A stretch of DNA of 64,000 bases. It comes from Isoetes taiwanensis. Lineage: Eukaryota; Streptophyta; Lycopodiopsida; Isoetales; Isoetaceae. The first letter of the stretch is position 1. Every line of letters starts with the position of its first letter. Shown one piece after another: positions 31,416-42,769 of the stretch. A model generated the notes under the pieces. That model searched no databases. It saw only the letters and a program-made list of their open reading frames with translations, and was not told where the DNA came from. Both the position numbers and the translations under genes were made by a program. The DNA is taken from positions 13,710,546 through 13,774,545 of the forward strand of contig JAJEKV010000009.1 in NCBI GenBank assembly GCA_021234155.1. Direction: 5' to 3'.

Positions 31416-32919
31416 TGTGATGCTCCCCGAACCTATACGATGCTCCCATCGTATACATACGAGAAATCCCCTCTTTCATGGCAACAATACCACCATAGAA
31501 AGGCCCTCCGTCTGACTCGGACCACTTGTGGGTACAAGTGTCCGGGTGAAGGACACTGAGGTGTCATTTGTCCCACGCCTTCGATGGGAATCCTAGATAG
31601 CGAAAGCGTACATACAGGGTTAGCACCTGGCAAAAATACAAATAAATAATATGCCACCACGAAGGGTGGCCCATCATCATCAGTCCCATGACATCCAGAA
31701 CATCAATCATAATATAGGAGGAAATGCACCATAAACAAGGGCTCTACCCCGGTTCAGACTCATGGGAATCAACTGATGGCCAAGGCCTCCGGATAACAAC
31801 AGACAGAATCATAACAATGGCGTTGGCTGGCATAGAACAATGGCTAGGGTAGTCCACTCCATCCGCCCCTCATGTGCACACTTTGCAGATAGGCTGGAAC
31901 ATGCTATGGCGTGATTGTAGCCTTTCGGAGATGCAATCCCATGGAATCACCCTATGGAACTACTCCGGGTTACATCTCCCCAGTCCGATGAGGCAGATCG
32001 GAGAGGCGTCCCCTCCCCGAGCATGACGGATCCCTGGGTGTGCTAGAGAACGCGTGCCCCCTCAGTGACCCCCCTACGCTCGCATCTCTTACTTACCCCC
32101 TAAATCTAAAGGCACGACTCACCGCCGTTCGAGCCTGTGGCCCAAGAATATTGGCTCGACATCTCAAGCACCCGTGAAGTGTCAGACCCATACCAAGCCC
32201 TCTCCGTGACCGGCTATAAGCCTAGCACATTGTAGGAGTCCTGTACCTGCGCTAGGCAAGACCCCACTCCCGATTCACTATCATACTCATTATCTGGTGC
32301 TGAATCACATCATAGCATCCCCAGCCAGGTGGGCTCTTGTGCACAGGCCGCATTTACTGGGATTTAAGAGGTTCTAGCTAGGAACATCACTAAATCTAAA
32401 TAGCTTTCAGGTCTCTAACCCCCTTAAATCCATACATCACAGGAGGAACAGAAAGAGAACAGAATCATATACAACGTCCATAATCATCATAAATAGATCA
32501 TAATATAGAATCTAACCATCCATCTACCTCAAAAAAGGGTTAGAATAGCATACAACTACCTAAAGACTGACCTGTGTCCTGGCTGGACCCATTGTCTCGA
32601 AGAACATCCATAGAACTAGTCAGGTGTTAGGTTGAAACAACTCCCTCCTTCCTCTGTTGTTCCCAAACTCGAATTTGGGCAGAACTAGGATGGGAAGCTC
32701 AATTTGCCACCCAAAGATGGCAACCTGCCCTTGGCCAATCGAGTGAGGCCAAGTGGCACATTCTAGCTAGCCTACTTGGCTAACTAATACCATTAGTTAG
32801 CGTACTTAGTTTAGTTTAATGCCAATAATCCCTCTTAAGTTAATCCCCAATGTTTTCAATACCTTGGTGACATGTCAGGTTTGGTATACGTATATCGTAT
32901 ACTTACATAGAACGTCACA
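31416..32919 (-). repeat. Complete ~1.5-kb gypsy LTR, minus orientation (5' LTR)
   Basis: It runs from TGTGATGCTCCCC (31,416) to ACGTCACA (32,919), i.e. TG...CA on either strand, with a Met-tRNA primer-binding site at its internal side. The minus-strand start TGTGACGTTC matches the start of the LTR at 41,090. The lower-coordinate 1 kb is homologous to 4,868-5,760 and, more distantly, to 33,425-34,300 and to the reverse complement of 42.0-42.7 kb. No typical gag/pol follows its primer site; instead there are the unknown ORFs and the H3-like sequence. Confidence 0.85.
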
Positions 32920-33009
32920 CTAACTACCTTTTGGAATTTCCTATTTTCTAGTCAATCGTTGGTCATTTTGTGGCATTTTCTTTTCAAGCTTCATATTGAA
33001 CGGTTTCTT

Positions 33010-33151
33010 CTTGTTTGGTTTAATGACTAGTCCATTGGGCTAGCAATTAAGAGATCTTGTGTTCAAGTCTCTGGGGTCCGTCATATATCCTCATAGATGC
33101 TGCCAATGTGGCATGACGTAAAAATACTATCTATCTATCTATCTATCTATC
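33010..33151 (+). mobile_element. tRNA-derived SINE with (CTAT)n tail
   Basis: TAGTCCATTGG fits the polymerase III A box. About 22 bases later GTTCAAGTC fits the B box. The unit ends in (CTAT)6 at 33,126-33,151. These three features in the right order and spacing support a SINE. It lies between two LTRs, in the internal region of the outer one. Confidence 0.7.
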
Positions 33152-33424
33152 CTTCAATTCTCACTTATAAAATGGGGTTCATGAATAATTTGCACTTAAA
33201 ATTAGTTTTTTTTTTTTTTTTTTAACTCTATCTTCATAATTAGCTTACCTTAACAACTAAATCTAACTTGCCAACTACCTCCTACTGATGGGAAAGAAAT
33301 TTCTCATTTTTTGAGGTCCAGAATTTGAGATTTTATCCCCAATTTTTCTGCTAGGCCAATTAGCTACTTAGGATAATGGCCAGCGCTTGATCGCGGTCAA
33401 CTGATATCATTCCTCTGATACTAT

Positions 33425-34300
33425 TATGGCGCTCCACTATCATATACAGAAGCCCACCGTACACGTCGTAGAACCTTCCTTATTTAATGGGCTCTCTGTC
33501 GTTTGGGCACTCTGTCTAACTCGTGCCTGGGATGGCCAAGTAGTTGAGTAGAGGAGACGGAGGTCTTACTCCAACGCTTCCTCTATGGGCTCCTAGATCA
33601 GCGGTAGCAAACATACCAAGACAAGCACTAACATAATATAAAATAACAACACTACCTCAAAGGGTAGCAATGGTCCATCCAATATATCATCGACGATACA
33701 TTATATAACATATACAATCTACCATACCAATGCTCCTATCTTGCTCATACTCAAGTGGAAGTTGACTGATGGCTAGGGTCTCCAGATAGCTTAAGACAGA
33801 GTTACGGCACTAGGTTGGGCTGGCAATAGACAATGGCTAAGGTTGACCACTCCATCTGCCCCTCCTCTATGTGCATACTATGCGGATAGGCTGAAACAGG
33901 CTATGCCATGATTGTAGCCTTCTATGAGACTACTCTGAGTTCCATCTCCCAGGTCTGATGAGGTAGGAGGGGGACAAGGCCCTTCTTGAGGCACAATATT
34001 TCCGTGGGCGGCTAAAGAATTGTGGTAGCATACGTCCACATCCGACTTGAATTCCCTCATATATGAACTAGGACGACACCCACAACCCTGTGAGTCAGGG
34101 CGTCACCTTCAACCCAGGGAGGGTAGGACCCATACTCGGCCGCACGAAGTGACCGACTATAGGCCTAGTTTGCTATACGACCAAAGTAGCCACACTCAGC
34201 AGGGTCCCACTCAAACATCTTCTCAGTCCCCGTTGTCTGGTGCGCAATCACCAAATAGCTTTCCCAACTTGATGGGTTCTATGCTCATACCAAAATTATA
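33425..34300 (-). repeat. Second LTR of the same superfamily, minus orientation, with degenerate primer-binding site
   Basis: CCTCTGATACTA at 33,412-33,423 is a one- or two-base variant of the Met-tRNA primer site complement. GGCGCTCCAC follows directly, as in the 31.4-kb LTR. Internal similarity to 31.8-32.3 kb is plain (ATGTGCATACTATGCGGATAG; CCATCTCCCAGGTCTGATGAG). The far end is not sharply defined; similarity fades near 34,300. The 31.4-kb element appears to have inserted just inside this older one. Confidence 0.65.
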
Positions 34301-34330
34301 ATTCGGAATTATTGCATCTAACTAGAAGCA

Positions 34331-35300
34331 TCATTTAATAGAGGTCTCTACCCCTCTTTTCTCATCCATAATAGGTGCATCCAATGCCCCACTCGGGCTA
34401 GGCATCACAAGCCTAGCCCCTATCATCATCGACGGAGAGGAGTATCTACTCCTCAGCGACATCCAGAACCTTCCCGAATGCAGGGAGAGGGAGCTCAGGT
34501 TGGACGAACTGCTCCACCAGCTGCGGCAGACCGACATGGACGACTTCATCATCCGGGAGCCTCGCACTTCCCGCTTCAAGTGAGGGAGTCCCACACCTAC
34601 ACACAGGGAGACGACCTGATATCCAGCCTACAAAGAAAGATCGCAATTGATGGACGAAGCGGAGTCGCCAACAGAGGAGGAGTTCCTCGCCTCCAAGAAC
34701 GATGGGGATCCGTGGAAGACCACGAGCATCCCAATGCCGGGTCCTTCGATATCACCCCCGCCAAAAGGAGAAGGAATCGACCCCGTGAGGCTCGACCGCA
34801 CAATTGAAGACTGGCAGGAGCTCAATCGGGTTGAGGTCGACGAAGCACGCCGCAACAGAGCCGGAGGCCAAACAAGCGGAGAAGCTTCGGCGACACACAA
34901 CGACAAAGGTCGCCAGTACTACTTGTCACCGCCGATGGATGGGAGAATAGCGGTAATTCACCGCAAGTTCACCCCGTGAGGGCTTAAGAAGGAGTGTTCA
35001 TGCCGATTGCACTCTCGTGCTTCGCAGCATGCTCGAATAGCAACAAATGTCGACTATGCTGTCTTAGTCAAGAGGGCCATGGCACTCGACCTCTTCGACT
35101 TCGCCATCCCCCACCGACGTCAGGCGAGATTAGCAGTGACTGCGGCCCTTACATCCGACCGCAGGGTAGAAGACCTGGTGAGAGCCATCCAGGGAGGCTC
35201 GTCAGCAAGCATCATCAGGAACTTGGGTCACTCGGTAGGGACGGCCCAAGTTAAGAAGTTTCTTGAAGACAACCCGTCTTACCGGCGATTTCAAGACTAG
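34331..35300 (+). pseudogene. Unidentified ORF group upstream of the chromovirus gag
   Basis: Three plus-strand frames follow one another. The first ends DDFIIREPRTSRFK and includes IIIDGEEYLLLSDIQNLPEC. The second (34,647-34,979) is acidic and proline-rich (SISPPPKGEGIDPVRLDRT). The third (35,007-35,300) reads TNVDYAVLVKRAMALDLFDF and SIIRNLGHSVGTAQVKKFLE. The composition is protein-like and CAG/CTG sites are intact, but I recognise no domain. The first resembles the minus-strand frame at 21.2-21.4 kb (NQEYLLLDDI; DDFIDF), weak but in the same order. It could be an extra ORF of the retrotransposon or captured sequence. Confidence 0.4.
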
Positions 35301-35639
35301 TTAGACTCTTGATCCCGGAGACTTTTTGTATCTAAAATATTATATGATATATAAATACAATTCTGCTGCACTTTAAATGTTTTGTTGATGTATTTTGCCC
35401 CACAATTATACCAACAAACATAAACAATGCAAGAGAACAAATGAAACTGATCATATAGCCATGAATTGCTTGTGTATGCAGCCAGAGGCCTAAACGCAGG
35501 GGAACGACAACTGCGAGACCTTATAGAAGAGCAAACCCCGCCCAGACCACCCCCGGCAAGGAACCTATTTGAAGATAGGGAACCCATGACCCCAGAGGAG
35601 GAGATAGCCCAGATGAGGACCCGGACCTGAGCAGATAAA

Positions 35640-36560
35640 GGCATTACCGTCCACAAGCAAGCGTGAGTGGGTTCGGTGGGCAATGCTCGGGCTGCCGCAA
35701 GCATCAGCTCTGAGGGAAGGAAGGGACAAGAAGAGGAGCAAGAGAAGGAGATCCCCAACCGAATCTTCCCGACTCAAGTTCGCACTCGACCCGACTCGAG
35801 GAAGAGGAAGAACAGCCTCAGAACTAACGATGGAAGGCGAGGAACACCCCGTGAGGGACGACAAAGAGATACCGTGGCCTCTCGACTACCGTAAGAAGGT
35901 AGATTCCGCGACCGGGCAACGATGGAAGGCCCGGAATCGAACGCTCTCGGGGAGAACAGGTCGATTGGAAGCAGAGGCATGGCTGGATGAAATGAGCGAG
36001 TACGGAAATGCTTATGGCATGAAGGATAAGGACAAAGGCGTGAGTTGCAAAATGCCCAACTTGAAAGGAGCCGCCGATTTGGTGGAAGGGTTATGCAAAG
36101 GCACACGGCTTGCCAGGATGCTTGTAAGTTCGTGAAGTTTGCTAAAGCCTTCGTTTCATTACGCCCCGAGGGAACATAAGTCCAAAGATGATGCAAAAGC
36201 AGCTTTTACAAAAGTTGCGCGAAGGGCAACAAATCAGTTCAGAAATATACGAGGAATTCATGAGGCTAAGGTCAGATAAGCCGGTTGGGAGAAGCATGCA
36301 AGAGAAAGCTATATTGAGGGGGGCTCAATGAGGAGATCCGCGAAGCTTGTGAGGGCAATAAACCCTAGGACAAGATCGGAAGTTTTAATCCAAGGCTATA
36401 AGCTTGCAGGGTCGACCTCGTAATAGCGGCACAAAGCAAAGCAGCATTTCCGTGAGAAAGGCAAGGCGACAGAAGCTATAGCCCCGTGGCAGCCAGCCCC
36501 AGTCCAAATAGAGCCCCATATGGTGGGGAACCGGGGAAGCAAAGCAGGAGAAGAAGCAGT
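35640..36560 (+). pseudogene. Ty3/gypsy chromovirus gag
   Basis: The frame 35,683-36,135 contains WLDEMSEYGNAYGMKDKDKG and NLKGAADLVEGL, the start of the retrotransposon gag domain. Further frames carry KFAKAFVSLRPE, SVQKYTR-like and EIREACEAIN-like pieces up to about 36,420. The upstream part is charged (KKRSKRRRSP). Frames break repeatedly. It precedes protease and RT on the same strand in normal gypsy order. The product would form the virus-like particle in which cDNA is made. Confidence 0.75.
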
Positions 36561-36859
36561 GTCCTTTAAGGACAAGCGTGAGAGGTCAAACTACTCCAAA
36601 GCAAAGGTAATCCTTTTGCAAGCGATGCCCAAGGAAAAGAGGCAGAGAGTGCATAGAAAAAGCAAACCGCGGTTCGTGTGCTTCCAGCCAAAGCCATAGG
36701 ACGCCAAACCCCTCTACGCCATGAGTGCAGCTCTAGCAGAAGTTGAGATTGGGACGCCCGACGACGACGGCAAGAGGCCCGCGACTACATCCGGTGGTGA
36801 GGTCACATCTTTGCCGCAATAGATACAGAGCAAGCAGAGAGCCAAGATAAGGTAATTTC

Positions 36860-37390
36860 CACAAGAGGGAAGGCTAAAGCTAAGTCCTTCATAGTCTTGA
36901 TAGACTCAGAAGTAGCCATAACTTTGCATCCCCCTAATGGTTCGGGATGTTGAAGTTGAAGCCGCTAAAGTCAAAGCCAAGACCCGCTTGTTTTAGCAAG
37001 TGGTGCAAGAAGGCGCACGGGCGGCAAGAGAATTAACTTCACATCGACTTGCCAGAATTAATATCCGTGATGGGGAGCAGAAGTAATGGGCATTGGAAAG
37101 TATGACTTGATCATAGGAATGGAGTACCTTGGGCCAGGGGGCCATTATCGACCGTGGAAAAGCTAAGGTGACCTTCCCAACGCCCGACGGCAAGATCATT
37201 GAGATAACAGGTAAGGAAGTTGTTCCCATCATGCGCTGTGTGTCGTCCTCTAAACGGCCGCTCAAGAGCATCAAGAGTGAGCAAGTGGCATACATCTTCA
37301 AGCTTGAGATTAGTGAGCCGGAAGCGGAAGGAAGCAAAGAAGACAAGGTGTTCAAAGAAGTTGTCGGGCAAGTAGCTAGCTGATCACGGA
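36860..37390 (+). pseudogene. Ty3/gypsy protease and linker
   Basis: Around 36,885-36,930 the frame reads KSFIVLIDSEVAITLH, corresponding to the K-x-F-I-x-L-I-D-S/T-G active site with the Gly lost or misread. From 37,129 an intact frame reads GAIIDRGKAKVTFPTPDGKI and KRPLKSIKSEQVAYIFKLE, the usual segment between protease and RT. Decayed. Confidence 0.7.
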
Positions 37391-37559
37391 GTTCCATGAT
37401 CTCTTTCCGTGATGAGATCAAGCAGCCCTCCTTATAGGGGAGTCGAAAAGCAGATAGCACTCGAACCAGAACAAAGCCAACAAGCAAGGCTCCATATAGA
37501 ATGACAACGCAGAGTTGTCGAGTGAAGAAGCGCTGTGTGAGCCGCCGACCTAGGTTTCA

Positions 37560-38260
37560 TTAGACCTAGTGTCTCGCCGCTTGGAGCCCATTCTTTTGTC
37601 AAGAAGAAGGATGGATCTTTGAGGATGTGCATAGACTATAGACAGCTTGAATAAGCACACCATCAAGAACAAGTATGCGCCCAAGATCGACGACTTGATG
37701 GATCAGCTCCAAGGTGCAAAGATCTTCTCCAAAATCGATTTAAGGTCGCTATCATCAGATCAGGATAAAGGAAGAAGATATCCATAAGACCGCCTTCAGA
37801 ACGCTGTATGGGCATTATGAGTTCACTGGTGAATGCCTTTCGGCTTATCAAATGCCCCCGAACGCTCATGAGGCTCATGAACGATATCTTCGTGGAGTTC
37901 CCGACACCTTTGTGATTGTTTTCTTTGATGACATTTTGGTGTATAGCGATCCTTTGAAGAGCACGCACAACACTTGAGAAGAGTGCCGGAGAAGTTGAAG
38001 AGGCACCGCCAAATGCCAAGTTGTCGGGCGCCACTTCGCAACGTAGAAAGTGGAGTATCTAGGTCATGTGATCTCGCCAGAAGGCATCTCGACGGATCCT
38101 CGCAAAGATTGAAGCCGCCATTCGGCTGGGCTACAAGAACGCATGAAGTCGGGTTTCCTCGGCCAGTGGTACTACAGAAGTTCGTGGAAGAACTTTGCTA
38201 AGATAGCAGCCCCGCTAATGCACCGACGAGGGCGTAGAAGGTGAAAGATTGGGTAGAGCA
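37560..38260 (+). pseudogene. Ty3/gypsy chromovirus reverse transcriptase
   Basis: Frame pieces, in order, correspond to [60 protein letters not shown] and finally FFDDILVY at 37,921-37,944, the catalytic motif. Between them the frame shifts at least six times, and nearly every slip is at a place where conserved RT codons would contain CTG or CAG (for instance the Ser-Gly before YHQIR). Order and spacing are right for a chromovirus RT. Confidence 0.9.
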
Positions 38261-38269
38261 TTGGCACAA

Positions 38270-38700
38270 GAAAGCCCAAAAGGGGTTTGAATTGTTGAAG
38301 GAAGCTTTAACAACAGCCCCAGCCTTTAACCCCGCCGGACCGAGAAAAATAAGCTTGTAGCAACAGATGCGATGGTAAGATAGCTACAAAAGGCTTATGC
38401 AAGAAGAGCGCGGTGGTAGCGATGATTCCGTGAAGATGAACGACGCCGAGATGCGCTACCCAACGCACGCATCGAGTTGCTTGGCGTTGTCGGGCATTAA
38501 GAATATGGAGGCATTATCTCTTGGGAAGGAAGTTCCAATTGATACCCACCATCGAGCCTCCAATATGTATTCACCCAACCACACCTTAATCCGAGGCAAA
38601 TGAGATGGATGGAGTTCCTCAAGAATATGACTTTGATATAGTCTACAAGCCGGGAAGCTCAATGTGGTAGCAGATGCTTTCAAGGCATCCCCGACAACTA
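38270..38700 (+). pseudogene. Ty3/gypsy RNase H
   Basis: Pieces of LLKEALTTAPA, KLVATDA, KMNDAEMRYPTH and a MYSPNHTLIRGK tail follow RT directly. They parallel the better-preserved RNase H on the minus strand at 6.5-7.05 kb (KMNDAEQRYPTH). Frame-broken. Confidence 0.8.
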
Positions 38701-38819
38701 GAGTGCATTGCAATGCAATTTCGACGCCTTTCAAATGACTTTGGTAAGAGGATTGAAGAGTCCTTGCCAACGGATGTGGATTTCAGTGGAAGTATGGGCA
38801 AGCCTTTCTAAGGAGGCTA

Positions 38820-39640
38820 GAACAGATAAAGAGCGGGAGGCCTTCAAGCATTATAAGAAGGAAGGCAACCTGTTATACCATAAGAACAAGTTGTGCTGCA
38901 TCTCAATCATCGGTATAAGGAGGTTGATCCTCCATGACACGCAATGTTTCAATAGCTGGCCATGCGGGATTCATGAAAACATATTTCAAAAAGCGCAGCA
39001 GCTATTATTGGCCAGAATGAAGAAGCAAATAGCTCGCTACATCAAGGAATGTCAGCCTATGCCAGCCAGACGGGCGGAGCGCTTCTTCAATTCCAGTGGG
39101 CATTAGAGCCATTAGCGTGCCAAACGCCAAGTGGGAGGTAATCAGATGGATTTTATCACGTAACTCCCAAGAACAAATGAGAGGCAAGGATGCCTTGATG
39201 GTAGTGGTCGACAAGTTGTCGAAGATGGCACATTTTGTGCCTTGCGTAACCACGTATACAAATTTATGGATACTGAAAAGCTCTTCACCAAAGAGATCTT
39301 CGTGCTTCATGGCATGCCAAGGGAGATCATCTCCCATTGTGATCCGGTTCATGAGCCTTTTGGCAAGACCTCTTTGGCGACGCATCCGCATCGGCTATCC
39401 ATGAGCACGACATACCATCCTCGACGGATGGCCGATCGGAGCGGACCAACGTAATTTTAGAGGACATGCTACCAAACTATGTCCGAATAAGCAAAGTATG
39501 TGGGAAGAATTTATTCACTTGGTGGAGTTTGCATACAATAGCACCAAGGCAGAATCATCCCAAATGTCGCCGCTTATGATCAATTACGCTATCGCTTTTA
39601 ACTCCGCACACTTTGGCACAACCCCGCGGTCAAAAGTGGA
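38820..39640 (+). pseudogene. Ty3/gypsy integrase
   Basis: Frames at 38,708-39,106 and 39,096-39,454 give KEREAFKHYKKEGNLLYHKN, LLLARMKKQIARYIKECQP (zinc-binding region end), VPNAKWEVI, DALMVVVDKLSKMAHFVPC and HGMPREIISHCDP. These are conserved integrase blocks, including the D..D part of the catalytic core. Later frames (ESSQMSPLM-like) continue to about 39,640. Decayed by small indels. Confidence 0.85.
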
Positions 39641-39769
39641 AGTTTCAGCCAGATGTTGACGGATATGCAGCGTACTTTGTGGAAGAGATTCGAGGGTATC
39701 CGCTAGCAAAAAGAAGTCGTCGAAGAGCATCGCCGACAAGCATCGAACGCTAAGAGAGTTCAAAGTTGG

Positions 39770-40150
39770 AGATGATATTTGGCTCAAGATTAAGGTGAAG
39801 CAGCGCTCGGATCGGAATTGCAAGAAGCTTGCTCCAAGGTGGGCCGGACCTTTAAATAGTCGAGAAAGTAGGTAATCAAGCCTACAAGCTAGACTTGCCA
39901 AAGACACCTAAAGATTCATAAGGTCTTCCACGTGAGTTTGTCGAAGAAGATACCCCAAATCCGCATCTAAGTCTTGATTCGCCAACGCTGTTGGAAATGA
40001 TCGGAGGAACAAATTGGAAATAGTTCCGCACTGATTCTTGATAAAGCTTTCAAGAAAACGAGGAGATCGTAATTCCTCCAAAGATTTGGTCAAGTGGAAA
40101 CACTTACCGCTGGAAGACGCGACGGGGTACTTAAGAAAGATTTAGTAAAG
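39770..40150 (+). pseudogene. Integrase C-terminal region with chromodomain remnant
   Basis: After integrase, fragments read KLAPRWAGP, KVGNQAYKL, HVSLSKK and then, near 40,030-40,130, DKAFKKTR and VKWKHLPLEDATGY in shifting frames. The last is the aromatic/acidic core of a chromodomain, which in chromoviruses steers integration to heterochromatin. This identifies the plus-strand element as a chromovirus. Confidence 0.65.
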
Positions 40151-41037
40151 CAAAGATCCACGCTTTATGGAGCAATGGGACGGCAAGGTCATCTCCGGAA
40201 GAAATCGCCTGCATGTCGATTTGTGTAGGTTAATTCTTGTGTAGTTAAGATTAATCTCCACGATGCAACCTACGCTAGTATGGGTCGCATGCTGTTATCG
40301 ATGATGGGACCACTACGGGTGATCTCTAGGGCGTGGTGTAATGTCAATGTAGGCATGACCGCTGCTTCCGCTTTGGCGAAAGTGGAAGGTAGATTAGAAA
40401 GTCTACTGTCCCACTTAAGTAGACGACCTTCGAGAAAAGGAGGTCATGAAGGAATGCATTGATAGGGAAAGCACCTTTAGCCCCATATATGCTTTGATAG
40501 GAGGAATCTATCCTTCAAGCCCCCACGCGAGAAGGATATCCTCCACCGGGCAACTAGAGGTGTAGGCATGAGCGGCATATAGGCATATAGGCGCCTCCTC
40601 CGCCATAATGGAAGATTCACCCTCTTCCTACGCCGGGAGATTAGCCATGCATTCATGTAGATAGGTGGGGTGGTCACCATATAACCAAAAATTTTAATTA
40701 ATAATTAAATGGTACTAACGTAGTGTCGACCCAAGCAGTCAAGAGAGCCCCGAGGGCAAGGAGGTCGGTTATTTAAGACTTGCAACACAAATTTTGTTGG
40801 AATGTGTTGCAAGGAATGAAGAGTACCCCTGACGTTAATTTTAAATTTTGATAAACTTAATTGTAATGTTAAGTGAATTTTGGAGTAACTGCTAGTAATG
40901 TTGCGAATTGATAAGTTATTTTATAATATAATAATGTGATAATGTCATAAAAATATTACCTTAAGGTAATTTTAATAAATGTGTAGGAATTAGAGTAGTA
41001 ATCGTATGTATCAAGTTGTTGCAGGTTAGGTTGATCC

Positions 41038-41089
41038 CAAGGTGGGGAGACCCACGATGCCTGGACGATCATTTCAAGGTGGGGAGAAT
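41038..41089 (+). promoter_or_regulatory. Polypurine tract, present twice
   Basis: AAGGTGGGGAGAA (41,077-41,089) abuts the LTR start TGTGACG and is the plus-strand primer of the chromovirus. A near-identical CAAGGTGGGGAGA lies about 38 bases upstream (41,038-41,050). The 0.9 kb between the chromodomain and here is AT-rich with no coding sense. Confidence 0.85.
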
Positions 41090-42715
41090 GTGACGTTCCA
41101 GCACGGTATACTACCTCCCGTAACGCATACCGCATCGCCACGCCGCCGCACACGCCACTCCAAATACCGACGGTAACGCTTAGCGGTAGCCAGGTGAGTA
41201 GCCCTAGGGGGCAACTTGCCAGAAATATGTGCAACTATTAATGTGCACATTTTCCAATGAACACATTAATGGAGCACACATTTCCAAGTGGACACTTCAA
41301 ATTCAAGTGGGCCACACCCATATAGTGCAATTAATGTGCACATTTCCCAATGTACACATTAATGTAAGCACACATTTCCATGTGTGCACATTTGGCCACC
41401 TAGCCCTTAAAGGCAGGGCCCATTTCCAATTATCCCACATGCCAAAAGGAGATAATCGGAAACCCTAGCCCACCCCTTGTCTATATAGGGTAGGAAACCC
41501 TAACCAGCCCAATTTTCGATTTTAGGGCTTCAGAACTCTGTTTTGGCTGCCTCAACAGCCAAAACCGCATCCCAGACTCCGACTGGGAGAATTGCATCCT
41601 TAGTTTCTCTAGATTCGAGCGCTTCAGCAGGATGGTCGAGCTCAGGTCAGGAGGAGCCCCTCAAGGATCAGGTATTTGGCCAATTAGATAGTCTAAACCC
41701 TATTTTAGTCATTGAATCAGTAGGTTTAGCCTATTAGATTGGCCATAGCAGCCCTCTAGATCCCTAGATAGCATCCTCCAACCAAAGAATCTAACTCTAT
41801 GTTGTAGATTAGATCTTGTTCTTTAGTTCTTCTTTGCGGATGTATATGGATGATGTATCTCTATGAACTCCTTTGTATTGGGAAGGGGGTAGAGACCTAA
41901 AAGCTTTGTAGTCGATGCCCTAGAGTAGCCTCTAGCACAATCGAAGTTGCGCCCCGCGCACAAGAGCCACACCCGTTGTTGGGGTGAAGGGGCGACCGGG
42001 CTTATAAGGAGGTTCGTTTCGGACTTTGAACGATCCCTATGGTGTGTTAGTGCTACCGGGGATTATTGTGACTAGGTTCATGGCTTGCCACCCGCGGTGG
42101 GCAAGGTATGGGCTCGACACCGTGAGGTGGTGAATATGACCTTCCATTGAGTTCAAGTCTAATACGGGCAAAGGGTTCTAGTCACCTTTGAGTCAAAGAT
42201 GTAGATCTCTCGAGGGAGTGATCCCTACCGCCCCATCGAACCGGGAGATGCAACCCGTGATATAGCCCCCTTGGCTATGCATCCGCGGGCTGGCCAGTCC
42301 CAACACTTTTCAGCCTACTCGCAAAGTGTGCAATGGAGGGGCGGATGGAGTGGACAACCCTAAGCCATGTTCATATGCCAGCCAAATCCATTGCCATGAA
42401 TTCGCACCCGCAATGAACTCCGGAGACCCGTCAAGCCGCCGCCATCCCCTTGAGTCTGAGCCTTGGGTAGGATTCCCCTATGTGATGTGGTCGATCTTTG
42501 TCTATGCAGAGGTATGGAGGACCATCCTTCGTGATGGTCATATGATGTTGATGTATGTGCTACCGACATGTATGTTTACGCCTCAGCCTAGGTAGGCCCC
42601 AGGGGAGACGGGGTGCAATGACCCTTCCACTCTTCCCACCGGAACCCGGCCACGGTTGCGTGTCATGGGAGGGCCCCGGATTAGCATGGAGCCGGGTATG
42701 GGGGATGAACTCCTC
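41090..42715 (+). repeat. 3' LTR of the plus-strand chromovirus
   Basis: It begins TGTGACGTTCCAG right after the polypurine tract. The segment CAAAGTGTGCAATGGAGGGG with GCGGATGGAGTGGAC (near 42,325) is the complement of the matching part of the minus-strand LTR at 31.85 kb, so they belong to the same superfamily. The 3' boundary is not sharp and is placed where LTR similarity ends. At 41,227-41,395 it holds a short array of ATGTGCACATTT / TGTACACATTAATG units. Confidence 0.7.
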
Positions 42716-42769
42716 GCTTGTGTACCTATGAGGGCAATCAGATCACAGTAGGGGACGCCACAAAAGCAT

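Noticed and set aside
34478-34906. Overlapping ORFs on both strands at 34.4-34.9 kb
   Set aside because: The minus-strand frames and the 34,478 plus frame are shadows of the plus-strand frames described at 34,331-35,300.
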